Source of the DNA: CBDCWO01 sp965223405
GTDB taxonomy: Bacteria; Bacteroidota; Bacteroidia; Chitinophagales; Saprospiraceae
DNA length: 64,000 nucleotides
NCBI GenBank assembly: GCA_965223405.1
Contig: CBDCWO010000006.1
Span: 4,278,001 to 4,342,000 of the forward strand
Direction of reading: 5' to 3'
A program made the translations under genes and the position numbers. Numbering within the stretch: position 1 is the stretch's first letter; every line of letters begins with the position of its first letter. Positions 54,026 to 62,884 of the stretch are shown piece by piece. The notes beneath the pieces are model-generated. The model did no database searches and was not told where the DNA came from. It saw nothing but the letters and a program-made list of their open reading frames with translations.

Positions 54026-56067
54026 AAAAGGTTTTAATCATTTACCTTGTTATCTCATTTATTCCAAATTTCATAAAAGCTCAATCGACACTGGTTAACT
54101 ATGGGTCAACCTGGGCATATTATGACCAAGAAATGGAACCACCGAACCAATCCAATCTGGATTGGAATGATATAAACTATAATGAGGACACCTGGAATAA
54201 TGGTAATACACATATGGGATATGGTGATAATGATGAAGTTACAGAGGTTAATAGTTCTACACTTACCTTATATACACGAAAGTCGTTTTTAATATCAGAC
54301 CCCTCGATATTTGGAAATTTGATTATTGATCTGGTATATGATGATGGAGCAGTGGTCTATTTAAATGGATTGGAAGTTGCACGAGTTAACATGCCTGATG
54401 GTTCTATTAATTATGGAACATTTGCTTCATCTACAAGTTCAGATAACTCCCAAATTTCTATAAATATTGCCAATAGCCTAGTTATAGGATCCAACGTGAT
54501 TGCGGTCGAGATCCACCAACGCAGTGCAAGTAGTTCTGATATAAGTTTTGATCTGCAGTTGGGAGCCACAATACCAGGGGCTGTTGATGTGACTCGAGGA
54601 CCTTATCTGCAGAAAGCCACGCCCAGCAGTGTGGTTATACGCTGGAGAACCTCCGTACCAACTGAATCCGTTATCAATTATGGCACCTCGATAAGTTCTC
54701 TCAATCAGACCGTAAATCAGAATTCCATAGTAACCGATCATGAAATCGAAATAAGCGGTTTAAATGCGGGGACAACCTATTTTTATCAACTTGCCAATGA
54801 TACTATGGTCCTTTATCCACCTGGTGTTGATATCTATTTCAAAACTTCTCCTATAGCAGGAACTAAACCAGAGATGACAATATGGATCCTGGGTGACTGT
54901 GGTACCGCCAGTACTAATCAACGGAAAGTTCGAGATGCCTACTATAATTATATTGGTGAAAATCATACAGATATGATTTTGTTTTTAGGAGATAATGCCT
55001 ATGAGGATGGTACGGATTTGGAATATCAAAGTGCCCTATTTGAAAATATGTATGAGCATAAACTAAAAAATACGGTTTCCTATTCCTGCTTGGGGAACCA
55101 TGATGGACATAGTGCCAATTCTAATTCGCAAACAGGCCCGTATTATGATATTTTCACATTTCCTAAAATGGGCGAAGCTGGAGGTACACCTTCCGGAACC
55201 GAGGCCTATTATTCCTTTGATTACGGGAATGTACATTTTATTTCCCTTGATTCTTATGAAACGGACAGGTCGGCGGGAGGATCAATGTACAATTGGTGTG
55301 AGAATGACATCCAAAATACCACAGCCGAATGGATTGTTGCATTCTGGCACCATCCAGCATACTCCAAAGGGTCCCACGATTCTGATACCGAATCTAGATT
55401 GAAAGAAATGAGGCAAAACTTTGTTCCGATGCTAGAGTCTAATGGGGTCGATTTGGTGCTATCCGGTCATAGCCATTCCTATGAACGATCCTATTTTATC
55501 AATGGACATTATGGGCTTTCTTCCTCATTTAATAGTGAGGTGCATACGGTAGGCTATAATGGAAAAGGGGATGGAAAACCTGAAAAAGGTGGAGCTTACA
55601 TGAAGTTTACTTCTGGTGCAAATGCTCAAAAAGGGACTGCCTATATTACTACAGGTTCATCCGGGAAAAAATCAAGTGGAGATCTTGATCATCAAGCGAT
55701 GTACTATTCAGTAAGTGAATTAGGGTCCTGTATTTTAGAAATTAAAGAAAATCGGATGGATGTAAAGTTTATCCGGGAAAATAGATTTGTAGAAGACTAT
55801 TTTACCATATTTAAAGATGTGCAAAGCTGTGAAGCATTAAATGCATGGGTGGGAGACTCAACGGGAGATTGGCATAGTGATGAAAACAATTGGAGCCAGG
55901 GGCATTTCCCCTTAATTTGTGAACAAGTCATAATACCTTCGAATACCCAAATAACCATTTCTGCCGATAATAAAGCCTATGCATATTCTCTGAATTTAGG
56001 ATCGTTTTCAACACTACATGTATATTCCGGAGGAAGTATCGCTCTGACAGAACAGTATGATCCGTAA
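54022..56067 (+). CDS. Purple-acid-phosphatase-like secreted metallophosphoesterase
   Basis: A 681-residue exported protein from ATG 54022 (the frame also has a TTG at 54013). After the signal peptide comes a beta-sandwich with WNNGNTHMGYGD and YLNGLEVARVNM, then a fibronectin-like N-domain of purple acid phosphatases (RGPYLQKATPSSVVIRW). The metallophosphoesterase domain follows, with WILGDCGTA, FLGDNAYEDG, LGNHDGH, WHHPAYSKGSHD and LSGHSHSYERS giving the di-metal ligands. The C-terminal 70 residues form another beta domain (WVGDSTGDWHSDENNW). It is coupled to the upstream TPR gene. Likely an extracellular phosphatase; substrate unknown. Confidence 0.9.
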   Translation: MKKVLIIYLVISFIPNFIKAQSTLVNYGSTWAYYDQEMEPPNQSNLDWNDINYNEDTWNNGNTHMGYGDNDEVTEVNSSTLTLYTRKSFLISDPSIFGNLIIDLVYDDGAVVYLNGLEVARVNMPDGSINYGTFASSTSSDNSQISINIANSLVIGSNVIAVEIHQRSASSSDISFDLQLGATIPGAVDVTRGPYLQKATPSSVVIRWRTSVPTESVINYGTSISSLNQTVNQNSIVTDHEIEISGLNAGTTYFYQLANDTMVLYPPGVDIYFKTSPIAGTKPEMTIWILGDCGTASTNQRKVRDAYYNYIGENHTDMILFLGDNAYEDGTDLEYQSALFENMYEHKLKNTVSYSCLGNHDGHSANSNSQTGPYYDIFTFPKMGEAGGTPSGTEAYYSFDYGNVHFISLDSYETDRSAGGSMYNWCENDIQNTTAEWIVAFWHHPAYSKGSHDSDTESRLKEMRQNFVPMLESNGVDLVLSGHSHSYERSYFINGHYGLSSSFNSEVHTVGYNGKGDGKPEKGGAYMKFTSGANAQKGTAYITTGSSGKKSSGDLDHQAMYYSVSELGSCILEIKENRMDVKFIRENRFVEDYFTIFKDVQSCEALNAWVGDSTGDWHSDENNWSQGHFPLICEQVIIPSNTQITISADNKAYAYSLNLGSFSTLHVYSGGSIALTEQYDP

Positions 56068-56150
56068 CATAAGACTGCCCATTTGTAGAATTTAACATAT
56101 CCTTATGGGTAATCACCTGTGGAAAAACGTCTTAATATAAAAGGAATAAT

Positions 56151-56642
56151 ATGGCAATAAAATATACTTTAATATTCACCATATTGGGATGGACTTCTTC
56201 AGTGCTTAGTCAGAAATCCATCACACTAGATTTGATCGCACAACTCAATCAGCTTGAGGATGATGAAGAGCTGGTGATGACTTACCATTTTGTCGGCTGT
56301 TTTGGAGCCTATCATAAAGGAACTATTACTATGCTTAAAGAACAAGATAACCTAAGCTTTACTTCTCGAAGTTTTGATGCTCAAGCGAAAAAATACACCG
56401 ATCAAACGGCAACCCGTAATATTTATCATTTAACCGAGGCACTGCATGAGGCGGGAGCAAAGAAGTCTCCGGAAATATTGGGAAACAGCATCCATTATAC
56501 CTTTAGGAAAGAAAAGAACATAGTAGTCAAAGGATTTGCATATATAGATCAAAGACATTTTATTGAACTTTTTCATCCTTTCAGCTCCTTTTCAAACAAC
56601 TCCGGATCATTCAAATGGAGGACCAAAGGAATCACTAATTAA
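56151..56642 (+). CDS. Secreted protein of unknown function
   Basis: A 163-residue protein with a probable signal peptide (MAIKYTLIFTILGWTSSVLSQ) and a mixed alpha/beta body. I do not recognise the family. One histidine and one cysteine fall in HFVGCFGAYHKG, but no catalytic pattern is evident. It lies 83 bp after the phosphatase-like gene on the same strand, so it may share its transcript. Confidence 0.6.
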   Translation: MAIKYTLIFTILGWTSSVLSQKSITLDLIAQLNQLEDDEELVMTYHFVGCFGAYHKGTITMLKEQDNLSFTSRSFDAQAKKYTDQTATRNIYHLTEALHEAGAKKSPEILGNSIHYTFRKEKNIVVKGFAYIDQRHFIELFHPFSSFSNNSGSFKWRTKGITN

Positions 56643-56783
56643 AAGTGAGAACATCTCTGGGCTTTGTAGTAATGCGAGTAGAATCATAAACCTAAATCCA
56701 CAATAGATAGGTTTTATAAATAAGCAAAATTGAGTGCCTCTTCGACCTGAATAAGCCAATTCCATAGTATCTTTGTGATCGTT

Positions 56784-59700
56784 ATGAAGGCGAAACGACA
56801 CTTGGTATTTATTATATCCACACTTTTTTTCTTGACCATGGGTAAGGGGCAGGTTATTGACCTGGCAGGAAAATGGGAAGTCCGGCTGGATACATCAAAT
56901 TCTTTGGTTAAAAATCATGTCCCAAGAAGTTATTTGTCAGGATTTATCCAATTACCTGGTTCTTTGGCAGAACGAGGATTTGGTGTAAAAAGTGAAGGAT
57001 CGGATTACGGGATTCTTACTCCGGAGTACAAATATATCGGAAAAGCATGGTACAGCAGAAAAATCACCATTCCAGCAGAGTGGAGGACAAAAGATGTTGT
57101 GATTTTTCTAGAACGAGTATTGTGGGAATCCAGAGTATATATAGATGGGATGGAATTGAGTTGCCAGGATGCCTTGGGAACTCCGCATTATCACCATGTG
57201 GGTCAATTGGATCCTGGAGAATACAAACTGACCATCCTGGTAAACAATGAAATGATCCACAACATTGGAGATAAGGGTCATGCGTACGGCAGTTATACTC
57301 AGAGTATCTGGAATGGAATTATAGGTCGAATTGAAATGAACTCCTATGACCCTTTTCGTATTACGAGCACGCAAGTTTTTTCCAGTCTTGAAAAGGATGA
57401 ACTCCATTTGAAGATAGATCATTCTGCTCAGAAGAATACATCTGCAAATGTCTCGTATGAAATCTTTCCTCTGTACTCTGATCTTGCGGTCTTGACGAAC
57501 GCCAAAAAGTATGGAATAAAGGCGGGAAAACCACTGATTATCAAGGTGCAAAATCAGGGTAAATTGAAAAAATGGAGTGAGTTCACTCCCCAGGTTTACA
57601 TTTTGAAACTTAGAATGGAAACCGGAGACTATACTGCCCACTATGAGACCGAATTTGGTTATTGCCAAATAAGTAAAAGTAGGTCTAAAATACTGGTAAA
57701 CGATTCACCTGTGTTCTTGAGAGGAAATCTGGATTGTGTTCATTTTCCACTCACTGGGTATCCATCTTGTAATGTGGACGACTGGGTTAGAATATTTGAG
57801 ACCTATAAGGAATATGGTCTAAATCATGCTAGATTTCATTCCTGGTGTCCACCGGAGGCAGCCTTTCGTGCAGCCAATAGAGTAGGTATTTATTTGCAAG
57901 TCGAAGCTTCCATTTGGATTGATTGGTGGATGAGTACCGATATGATTGCTCGTGGTAGACCCGAAATGGATACCCAGGGACATCCCAAAGGTTTGGGATA
58001 TGATCCGGATAGAGACCAATTTGTGATTTCCGAAATGAATAGAGTGGTTCAGGAATATGCGAATCATCCTTCCTTTACTATGTTTTGCATTGGTAATGAA
58101 TTAGGGAATTCGGATTTTGAAGTTATGAAAACCTGGGTGTCTGAATTAAAGCAAAAAGATCCCCGGAAATTGTATGCCGTATCCACAGCGAGGACTATTA
58201 CTGAAGTGGATGACTACAATGCCACTCATTATATCAAAGGTCTTGGATCGACCAGAGGCTTACGTGGAACTCATACCAATTGGGATTTTGATACGGTTTA
58301 TTCGAAAATGAATATACCCATCATCGCCCACGAAATTGGACAGTGGCCGGTATATCCTCAGTGGTCAGAAATTGCCAAATATCAAGGTGTCTTGAAAGCT
58401 AGAAATTTAGAGGGATTTATGGAAGTGTCTAAAAGAAATGGGATTGGCCATCAGGATGTAGAATTTGCAAAAGCTTCCGGTGCTCTAAATCAGATTATGT
58501 ATAAATATGAAACCGAGTCGTTTCTCCGTACTGCAAGCTGCGCCGGAGTTCAACTGTTGAGCATGCAAGATTATCAAGGACAGGGAGAAGCATTAATTGG
58601 ATGGTTGGATGCTTTTTGGGATAGTAAGGAAATCACTACCCCAATAAAATTTCGAAGGCATTTTAATACCGTGGTTCCTTTGTTACGAATGGATAAGTTT
58701 ATCTGGAAGGGCAATGAGGAATTTACTGCGAGAGTACAGTTGGCTCAATATGGTGCATCAGCTATCACAGCCAGTTGTGAATGGGAGATAGCCGGTACTA
58801 ATAAAGTGTATGCTTCCGGCCAATTTGATGAAAGAACTTTTGCTATGGGAACTCTCACCGATATAGGTGAAATTAAATTCAACCTAAGTGAGGTCCAGAA
58901 ATCTGAAAAACTGACAGTTCGAGTTGGTTTACCTGGTTTCCCTTATGAAAATCAATGGGATATTTGGATTTATCCGGATATTTCTGGCACGGACCAGAAA
59001 TCTGAAATTTTAATTTCCGAAGAACTAAATGACCAGACGAAGAAAGTATTGGATGAGGGAGGTAAGGTATTGTTATTGGCTCATGAGTTAGGTACTGAAG
59101 AAACCTCGGTATTAGCTCATTTTTACCCGCTGTATTGGTCGCTGACCTTTTTCCCCGGACAGGGAAAGACATGTATTGGTCTTTTGGTGCAGAATAATCA
59201 TCCGGCATTTGATGATTTTCCGACTTCATTTCACAGCGATTGGCAGTGGGAATCTATCAGTGGAGAGGCAAAAGGATTTATTTTGAATGATCTGCCTCCA
59301 TCGTATCAACCAATTGCTCAACCAATCGATGATTTCCATCGCAACAACAAGTTAGGGTCGATTTTTGAATTCGCGGTTGGTAATGGAAAAATGTTGGTTT
59401 GTGGATATAACCTTAAAGCTGACCTTCCCGTTGCCCAACAGCTTAAGCATAGCTTATTAAACTACATGGACAGTAAAGAGTTTGCCCCAATACAACAAAT
59501 AAAATATGCGTCATTAACACAAATGCTTCCGGCTATTCCCAAAGTGGAAATTTCTGATTTACCGCCCGAATTCAAAGAATCTATTTTGTATGTAGAAGCC
59601 GCCGGAAATGTAGAGTCACCAATAGCTAACCTGCAGTGGGACAAAAGCTTAGATAATGTTATCATCGCCAAACAAGCTGCATATCAACTTAAAGCTGATG

Positions 59701-60008
59701 GGGTTTATCGTGACGCCATGGGTGCTGCCTGGCACGGTAAAAACTTGGAATTGGAAATAGAGTGCCCGGAGGGAATTTTAGGAAGTCTGTTTATACATTT
59801 TGATGATTGGAATAACCAACAACGAACTGGATTACTGGAATTTGAAGGTAGAAAGCATAAACTAGCTCATCATTCAGGCTCCGGCCAGTGGGTTAAATTC
59901 CTGGTAATGCGTGAAGATAGTAATGACGGTAAGATCGTAATCAAAGCCAAGTCTTTGACAGGATCCAACCTGATGATAAGTAAAGTGGCCTTAATTCCTG
60001 ATCGTTAA
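56784..60008 (+). CDS. GH2 family glycoside hydrolase
   Basis: A 1074-residue secreted enzyme of glycoside hydrolase family 2 (beta-galactosidase, beta-glucuronidase and beta-mannosidase relatives). Signal peptide MKAKRHLVFIISTLFFLTMGKGQ. A jelly-roll sugar-binding domain (AWYSRKITIPAEW, VYIDGMEL) and an immunoglobulin-like domain are followed by the TIM barrel with HARFHSWCPPEAAF, the acid/base CIGNELGN (Glu439) and the nucleophile IAHEIGQWP (Glu517). More beta domains fill the last 400 residues. The precise sugar is not readable. ATG 56784 is chosen over an in-frame GTG at 56775. Confidence 0.9.
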   Translation: MKAKRHLVFIISTLFFLTMGKGQVIDLAGKWEVRLDTSNSLVKNHVPRSYLSGFIQLPGSLAERGFGVKSEGSDYGILTPEYKYIGKAWYSRKITIPAEWRTKDVVIFLERVLWESRVYIDGMELSCQDALGTPHYHHVGQLDPGEYKLTILVNNEMIHNIGDKGHAYGSYTQSIWNGIIGRIEMNSYDPFRITSTQVFSSLEKDELHLKIDHSAQKNTSANVSYEIFPLYSDLAVLTNAKKYGIKAGKPLIIKVQNQGKLKKWSEFTPQVYILKLRMETGDYTAHYETEFGYCQISKSRSKILVNDSPVFLRGNLDCVHFPLTGYPSCNVDDWVRIFETYKEYGLNHARFHSWCPPEAAFRAANRVGIYLQVEASIWIDWWMSTDMIARGRPEMDTQGHPKGLGYDPDRDQFVISEMNRVVQEYANHPSFTMFCIGNELGNSDFEVMKTWVSELKQKDPRKLYAVSTARTITEVDDYNATHYIKGLGSTRGLRGTHTNWDFDTVYSKMNIPIIAHEIGQWPVYPQWSEIAKYQGVLKARNLEGFMEVSKRNGIGHQDVEFAKASGALNQIMYKYETESFLRTASCAGVQLLSMQDYQGQGEALIGWLDAFWDSKEITTPIKFRRHFNTVVPLLRMDKFIWKGNEEFTARVQLAQYGASAITASCEWEIAGTNKVYASGQFDERTFAMGTLTDIGEIKFNLSEVQKSEKLTVRVGLPGFPYENQWDIWIYPDISGTDQKSEILISEELNDQTKKVLDEGGKVLLLAHELGTEETSVLAHFYPLYWSLTFFPGQGKTCIGLLVQNNHPAFDDFPTSFHSDWQWESISGEAKGFILNDLPPSYQPIAQPIDDFHRNNKLGSIFEFAVGNGKMLVCGYNLKADLPVAQQLKHSLLNYMDSKEFAPIQQIKYASLTQMLPAIPKVEISDLPPEFKESILYVEAAGNVESPIANLQWDKSLDNVIIAKQAAYQLKADGVYRDAMGAAWHGKNLELEIECPEGILGSLFIHFDDWNNQQRTGLLEFEGRKHKLAHHSGSGQWVKFLVMREDSNDGKIVIKAKSLTGSNLMISKVALIPDR

Positions 60009-60216
60009 TTCGGTTAAACCTACTCATAGAATTGATGACGACTGATTTTTAGTTGCTGTCAATAAAATAAACTCCAGTAATGTGACTATCGGTGCTCAAT
60101 TAGAGGTTTGGTCAATGGATAGTCGTCTTCAGAGTGTCTTTATTTGCCAAATTGTGTTGAAAATACTTTTCTCTTTATCAGTGGTATTCGCGATTATTCC
60201 TAAGGAATAATTGAGA

Positions 60217-61641
60217 TCAGGCCAAACCATAGTTACGGGCATAAATGTTTGTAGGCATCCAACCGCTGCTTTGGTGAAATACCTGACGGAGGTTGGGATC
60301 AATGGGTGTAATCAATTTACCCTGATGACGATATTCGTACTGAACGAAGGATATTCGATTGCGGTTGTTAAGCCGGTCAATTTGTTTAATACGTTCTACT
60401 ATTTCAGCATAGCCGGATTGAATTATACCACTGAATACTTTGGCTTTACTTCCACTTCCATAGGCGAAGAAGCCAATTTTATGCCCATTTATATCAATTT
60501 GGTCCTGAGTTGCACCTTCCAAAGTACTAATCAGGCTGATAAAAATGGAAGCGGTGTATACATTGCCAATATCAGAGGATGCACGTTCCCCTTTTTCAAT
60601 TTTGTTTCTGACGAAATCTCTATAAACTGGAGTTTTGGTAATCCATTTAAGTAAAGAGGATTTGGGCTGATTGTTCACAAGTTCCTCGAGTTGATTGTTT
60701 TGTAAAAAGGGGATCCATTGATCAGAATCTTGCAGATAACTCATGTATATTTCAGAGAACATACGTCGCGCATGAAAAGCATAAGGCAAATGGAAAACTA
60801 AGTGATCCCAATATTCCAGCAATGGCTTATCTTGCTTTGCAAGCATTACATAATGTTGATAAGCCTCGGTAATTCGATCCCGGTAACATTGGTTCGAGAA
60901 TTGGCCGTCATACACCGGAGTATCTTTATGAGTATAGATGATTTCATTTGCCAATTGACTTTTATCAATTCCATTTGAAATGGTTAGATCATCACGGTTC
61001 ACAGAGCGACGAATGGGTTTGTAAAAATCGTGTTCACATTGCGCAGAAATGCCCCATTTATTCTCTATGGAGAGGAGTCGAGGCTCGGCTGAGACCAACA
61101 TGGCAATAGCACCGGCACCTTGAGTATATTCTCCAGGTGAGCCCAGGTCGTATTTAGCCCAATCACTGGCTACAATTATGGCTTGGGAGGATGGGTTCAC
61201 TCGGATCCAGTCTAATGAGTTTTGCAGGGCATCAGTAGCGCCAATACAGGCAAATGTCATATCAACTACATCGCATTGATTGAGAGATGATGTCGAAATT
61301 CCCTGCGAATCATAATACTTTTTTATTATTCCCAGAACATATGAGGCAATGGGCTTAGACCCATCCACCATGCTCTCTGTCCCGACATAAATTCTTTGGA
61401 ATGACCCTGGCAATAAATCATTTTTTTTGATCAATTCCAATACGGCCTCGGCAGCCATGGTCACGGCATCTTCTCCAACGTCTGGTACGGCCATGTTGAT
61501 CAATCCTAATCCCTTTTCTAGTTTGTCGGGATCAATATCTCGTTGTTGTGCCAATTGACGAATGGGTAGATAGATCTTTGGGATGTAAACAGAGATATCA
61601 TCTATGCCGACAGTAACTTCAGAGAACGGTTGATTTTCCAT
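60217..61641 (-). CDS. mvaS: Hydroxymethylglutaryl-CoA synthase
   Basis: A 474-residue thiolase-fold enzyme, condensing acetyl-CoA with acetoacetyl-CoA to HMG-CoA, the first committed step of the mevalonate route. The start VGIDDISVYIPKIYLP, the VGTES motif with Glu89, DMTFACIGATDAL with catalytic Cys132, and the late HLPYAFHARRMF with the catalytic-His region fit HMG-CoA synthase. It is longer than most bacterial homologues (about 390 residues). No other mevalonate gene lies nearby, so the pathway is inferred. It is divergent from the tRNA region. Confidence 0.9.
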   Translation of the reverse strand: MENQPFSEVTVGIDDISVYIPKIYLPIRQLAQQRDIDPDKLEKGLGLINMAVPDVGEDAVTMAAEAVLELIKKNDLLPGSFQRIYVGTESMVDGSKPIASYVLGIIKKYYDSQGISTSSLNQCDVVDMTFACIGATDALQNSLDWIRVNPSSQAIIVASDWAKYDLGSPGEYTQGAGAIAMLVSAEPRLLSIENKWGISAQCEHDFYKPIRRSVNRDDLTISNGIDKSQLANEIIYTHKDTPVYDGQFSNQCYRDRITEAYQHYVMLAKQDKPLLEYWDHLVFHLPYAFHARRMFSEIYMSYLQDSDQWIPFLQNNQLEELVNNQPKSSLLKWITKTPVYRDFVRNKIEKGERASSDIGNVYTASIFISLISTLEGATQDQIDINGHKIGFFAYGSGSKAKVFSGIIQSGYAEIVERIKQIDRLNNRNRISFVQYEYRHQGKLITPIDPNLRQVFHQSSGWMPTNIYARNYGLA

Positions 61642-61939
61642 TTGATTAAGTAATTATTTGTTGAATAAACAGGACTCCACTTCAATTTGTTTAATAAATA
61701 TGTAATAAAATTAAACAAAATAGCAATTGGATTTCCATGAAGGCTGTTTTCTCCTTCTTTCCACAAGATGAAAAAAAAGTCTAATTCCAACAACACTGTT
61801 CTGGCGATATCATTTTAGAGTATATCCAAATCAAAAGTTTGACATGGGATGCTAGCCGTCGGATTGAGTAAAGGTATATTCGTGGATAATTTGATTCTAA
61901 AATTATTAGTGATAAAGCCAGGAATGATCTCTGCGGAAC
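61642..61939. other. Intergenic region before the tRNA transcription unit
   Basis: About 300 bp of AT-rich sequence between the HMG-CoA synthase start and the tRNA promoter. The short frames here read across the tRNA-derived repeats on the other strand and have no protein-like composition, so I call no gene. The HMG-CoA synthase promoter should be here, but no clear box was found on that strand. Confidence 0.4.
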
Positions 61940-61970
61940 TTTGCCATTACCAATATTTGTTTTACATTTG
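61940..61970 (+). promoter_or_regulatory. Bacteroidota-type promoter for the tRNA unit
   Basis: TTTG at 61940-61943 and TACATTTG at 61963-61970, separated by 19 bases, match the Bacteroidota sigma-A consensus (TTTG near -33 and TAnnTTTG near -7). Transcription would begin at about 61975-61980, so the transcript would include both 57-bp units and the tRNA. Confidence 0.6.
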
Positions 61971-61995
61971 CAATCCCATCGAAGGATGGTAATAT

Positions 61996-62109
61996 CGCGG
62001 AGTGGAGTCCCGCAGTACAGCGGGAGTAGCTCGTCGGACGATAAAAATATATCGCGGAGTGGAGTCCCGCAGTACAGCGGGAGTAGCTCGTCGGACGATA
62101 AAAAAATAT
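61996..62109 (+). repeat. Two 57-bp tandem units derived from the tRNA 5' half
   Basis: Two units (61996-62052 and 62053-62109), exactly 57 bp each and nearly identical, stand directly before the tRNA at the same 57-bp step. Each copies the tRNA start CGCGGAGTGGAG, then has a hairpin TCCCGC-agtaca-GCGGGA where the D-loop should be, then GTAGCTCGTCGG as in the tRNA, and then departs into ACGATAAAAATAT. They lie in the transcribed leader of the tRNA. They resemble truncated tRNA 5' halves with an elongated D-arm. Confidence 0.88.
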
Positions 62110-62182
<73 letters not shown>

Positions 62183-62190
62183 CAACCTAA

Positions 62191-62219
62191 AGCCTGGCAC
62201 GAAGTGCCGGGCTTTTTTT
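62191..62219 (+). terminator. Rho-independent terminator after tRNA-fMet
   Basis: The arms AGCCTGGCAC (62191-62200) and GTGCCGGGCT pair over 10 bp with one G-T pair and a GAA loop, and lead into seven T bases. It lies 8 bp after the tRNA and would end the transcript. Confidence 0.9.
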
Positions 62220-62322
62220 GTGAAAGCCTCCAAGCTTGCTTGAGAGGTTGCACAAAAAAGCCCAAGATGAGCGAAGCGAATCAGGCTTTGCGTTGATAGT
62301 CATCCCCATATGGACTCGCGAT

Positions 62323-62362
62323 ATCCACCGGAGGTGGATGAGCAATTCCTGCCTCCGCTACA
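62323..62362 (+). repeat. Hairpin plus copy of the tRNA-fMet 3' end
   Basis: A perfect hairpin ATCCACC-GGA-GGTGGAT (62323-62339) is followed three bases later by a 20-base segment (62343-62362) that equals the tRNA 3' part (62165-62184) except at one position, including the 3' acceptor strand CTCCGCT and the bases ACA. So a 3' tRNA remnant with a hairpin in front stands about 178 bp downstream of the real one. It mirrors the 5' half units upstream. Confidence 0.85.
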
Positions 62363-62884
62363 GATTTACAAGAACCCAGGTTAACGATTTGTTGGCAAGG
62401 TTTTGTCTTCACTCACCCCAACCGTACTCAAGTACAGGAAGTTTATTTAGCCTAGTTCACCATTTGCTTAGTTGATCCATAAAATCCCTACGTTGGGTTT
62501 TCTACGTCTCCTTTATTTTCAAGCTAAAGAATGTATACCAAGGATTTTATTTTCACCCAATTTTGGAGTGCTGAATAACTATCATAAACATTGGTTATCG
62601 ATTTTTATTCCATAAAAATATTTTGGAATGCCCTTTAATTATCCATAAAAACTGATTGTTTCACCAACTAGTCTACAAAAATTTGAAGTCAGAAGAATGA
62701 AGATGTTTGGTTTGATCTAAGGATATTCGTGGCCTGCCGAAGAATAGTTGTAAATGTTTGGATATTATTCAGTAATTTTCAATGGATTTACTAGCTGATT
62801 CATCTTAATGTGATCACGATCTAATTTCTTGTGGCTGGAATTAGGAAGAGTTCCAATAATGATAAGGCACAGGGTCACAGCGGT
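62363..62884. other. 522-bp intergenic region before the sensor gene
   Basis: AT-rich sequence without a convincing ORF in either direction and without a recognised RNA. The last part should carry the promoter of the two-component sensor. No repeat of the upstream elements continues here. Confidence 0.4.
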
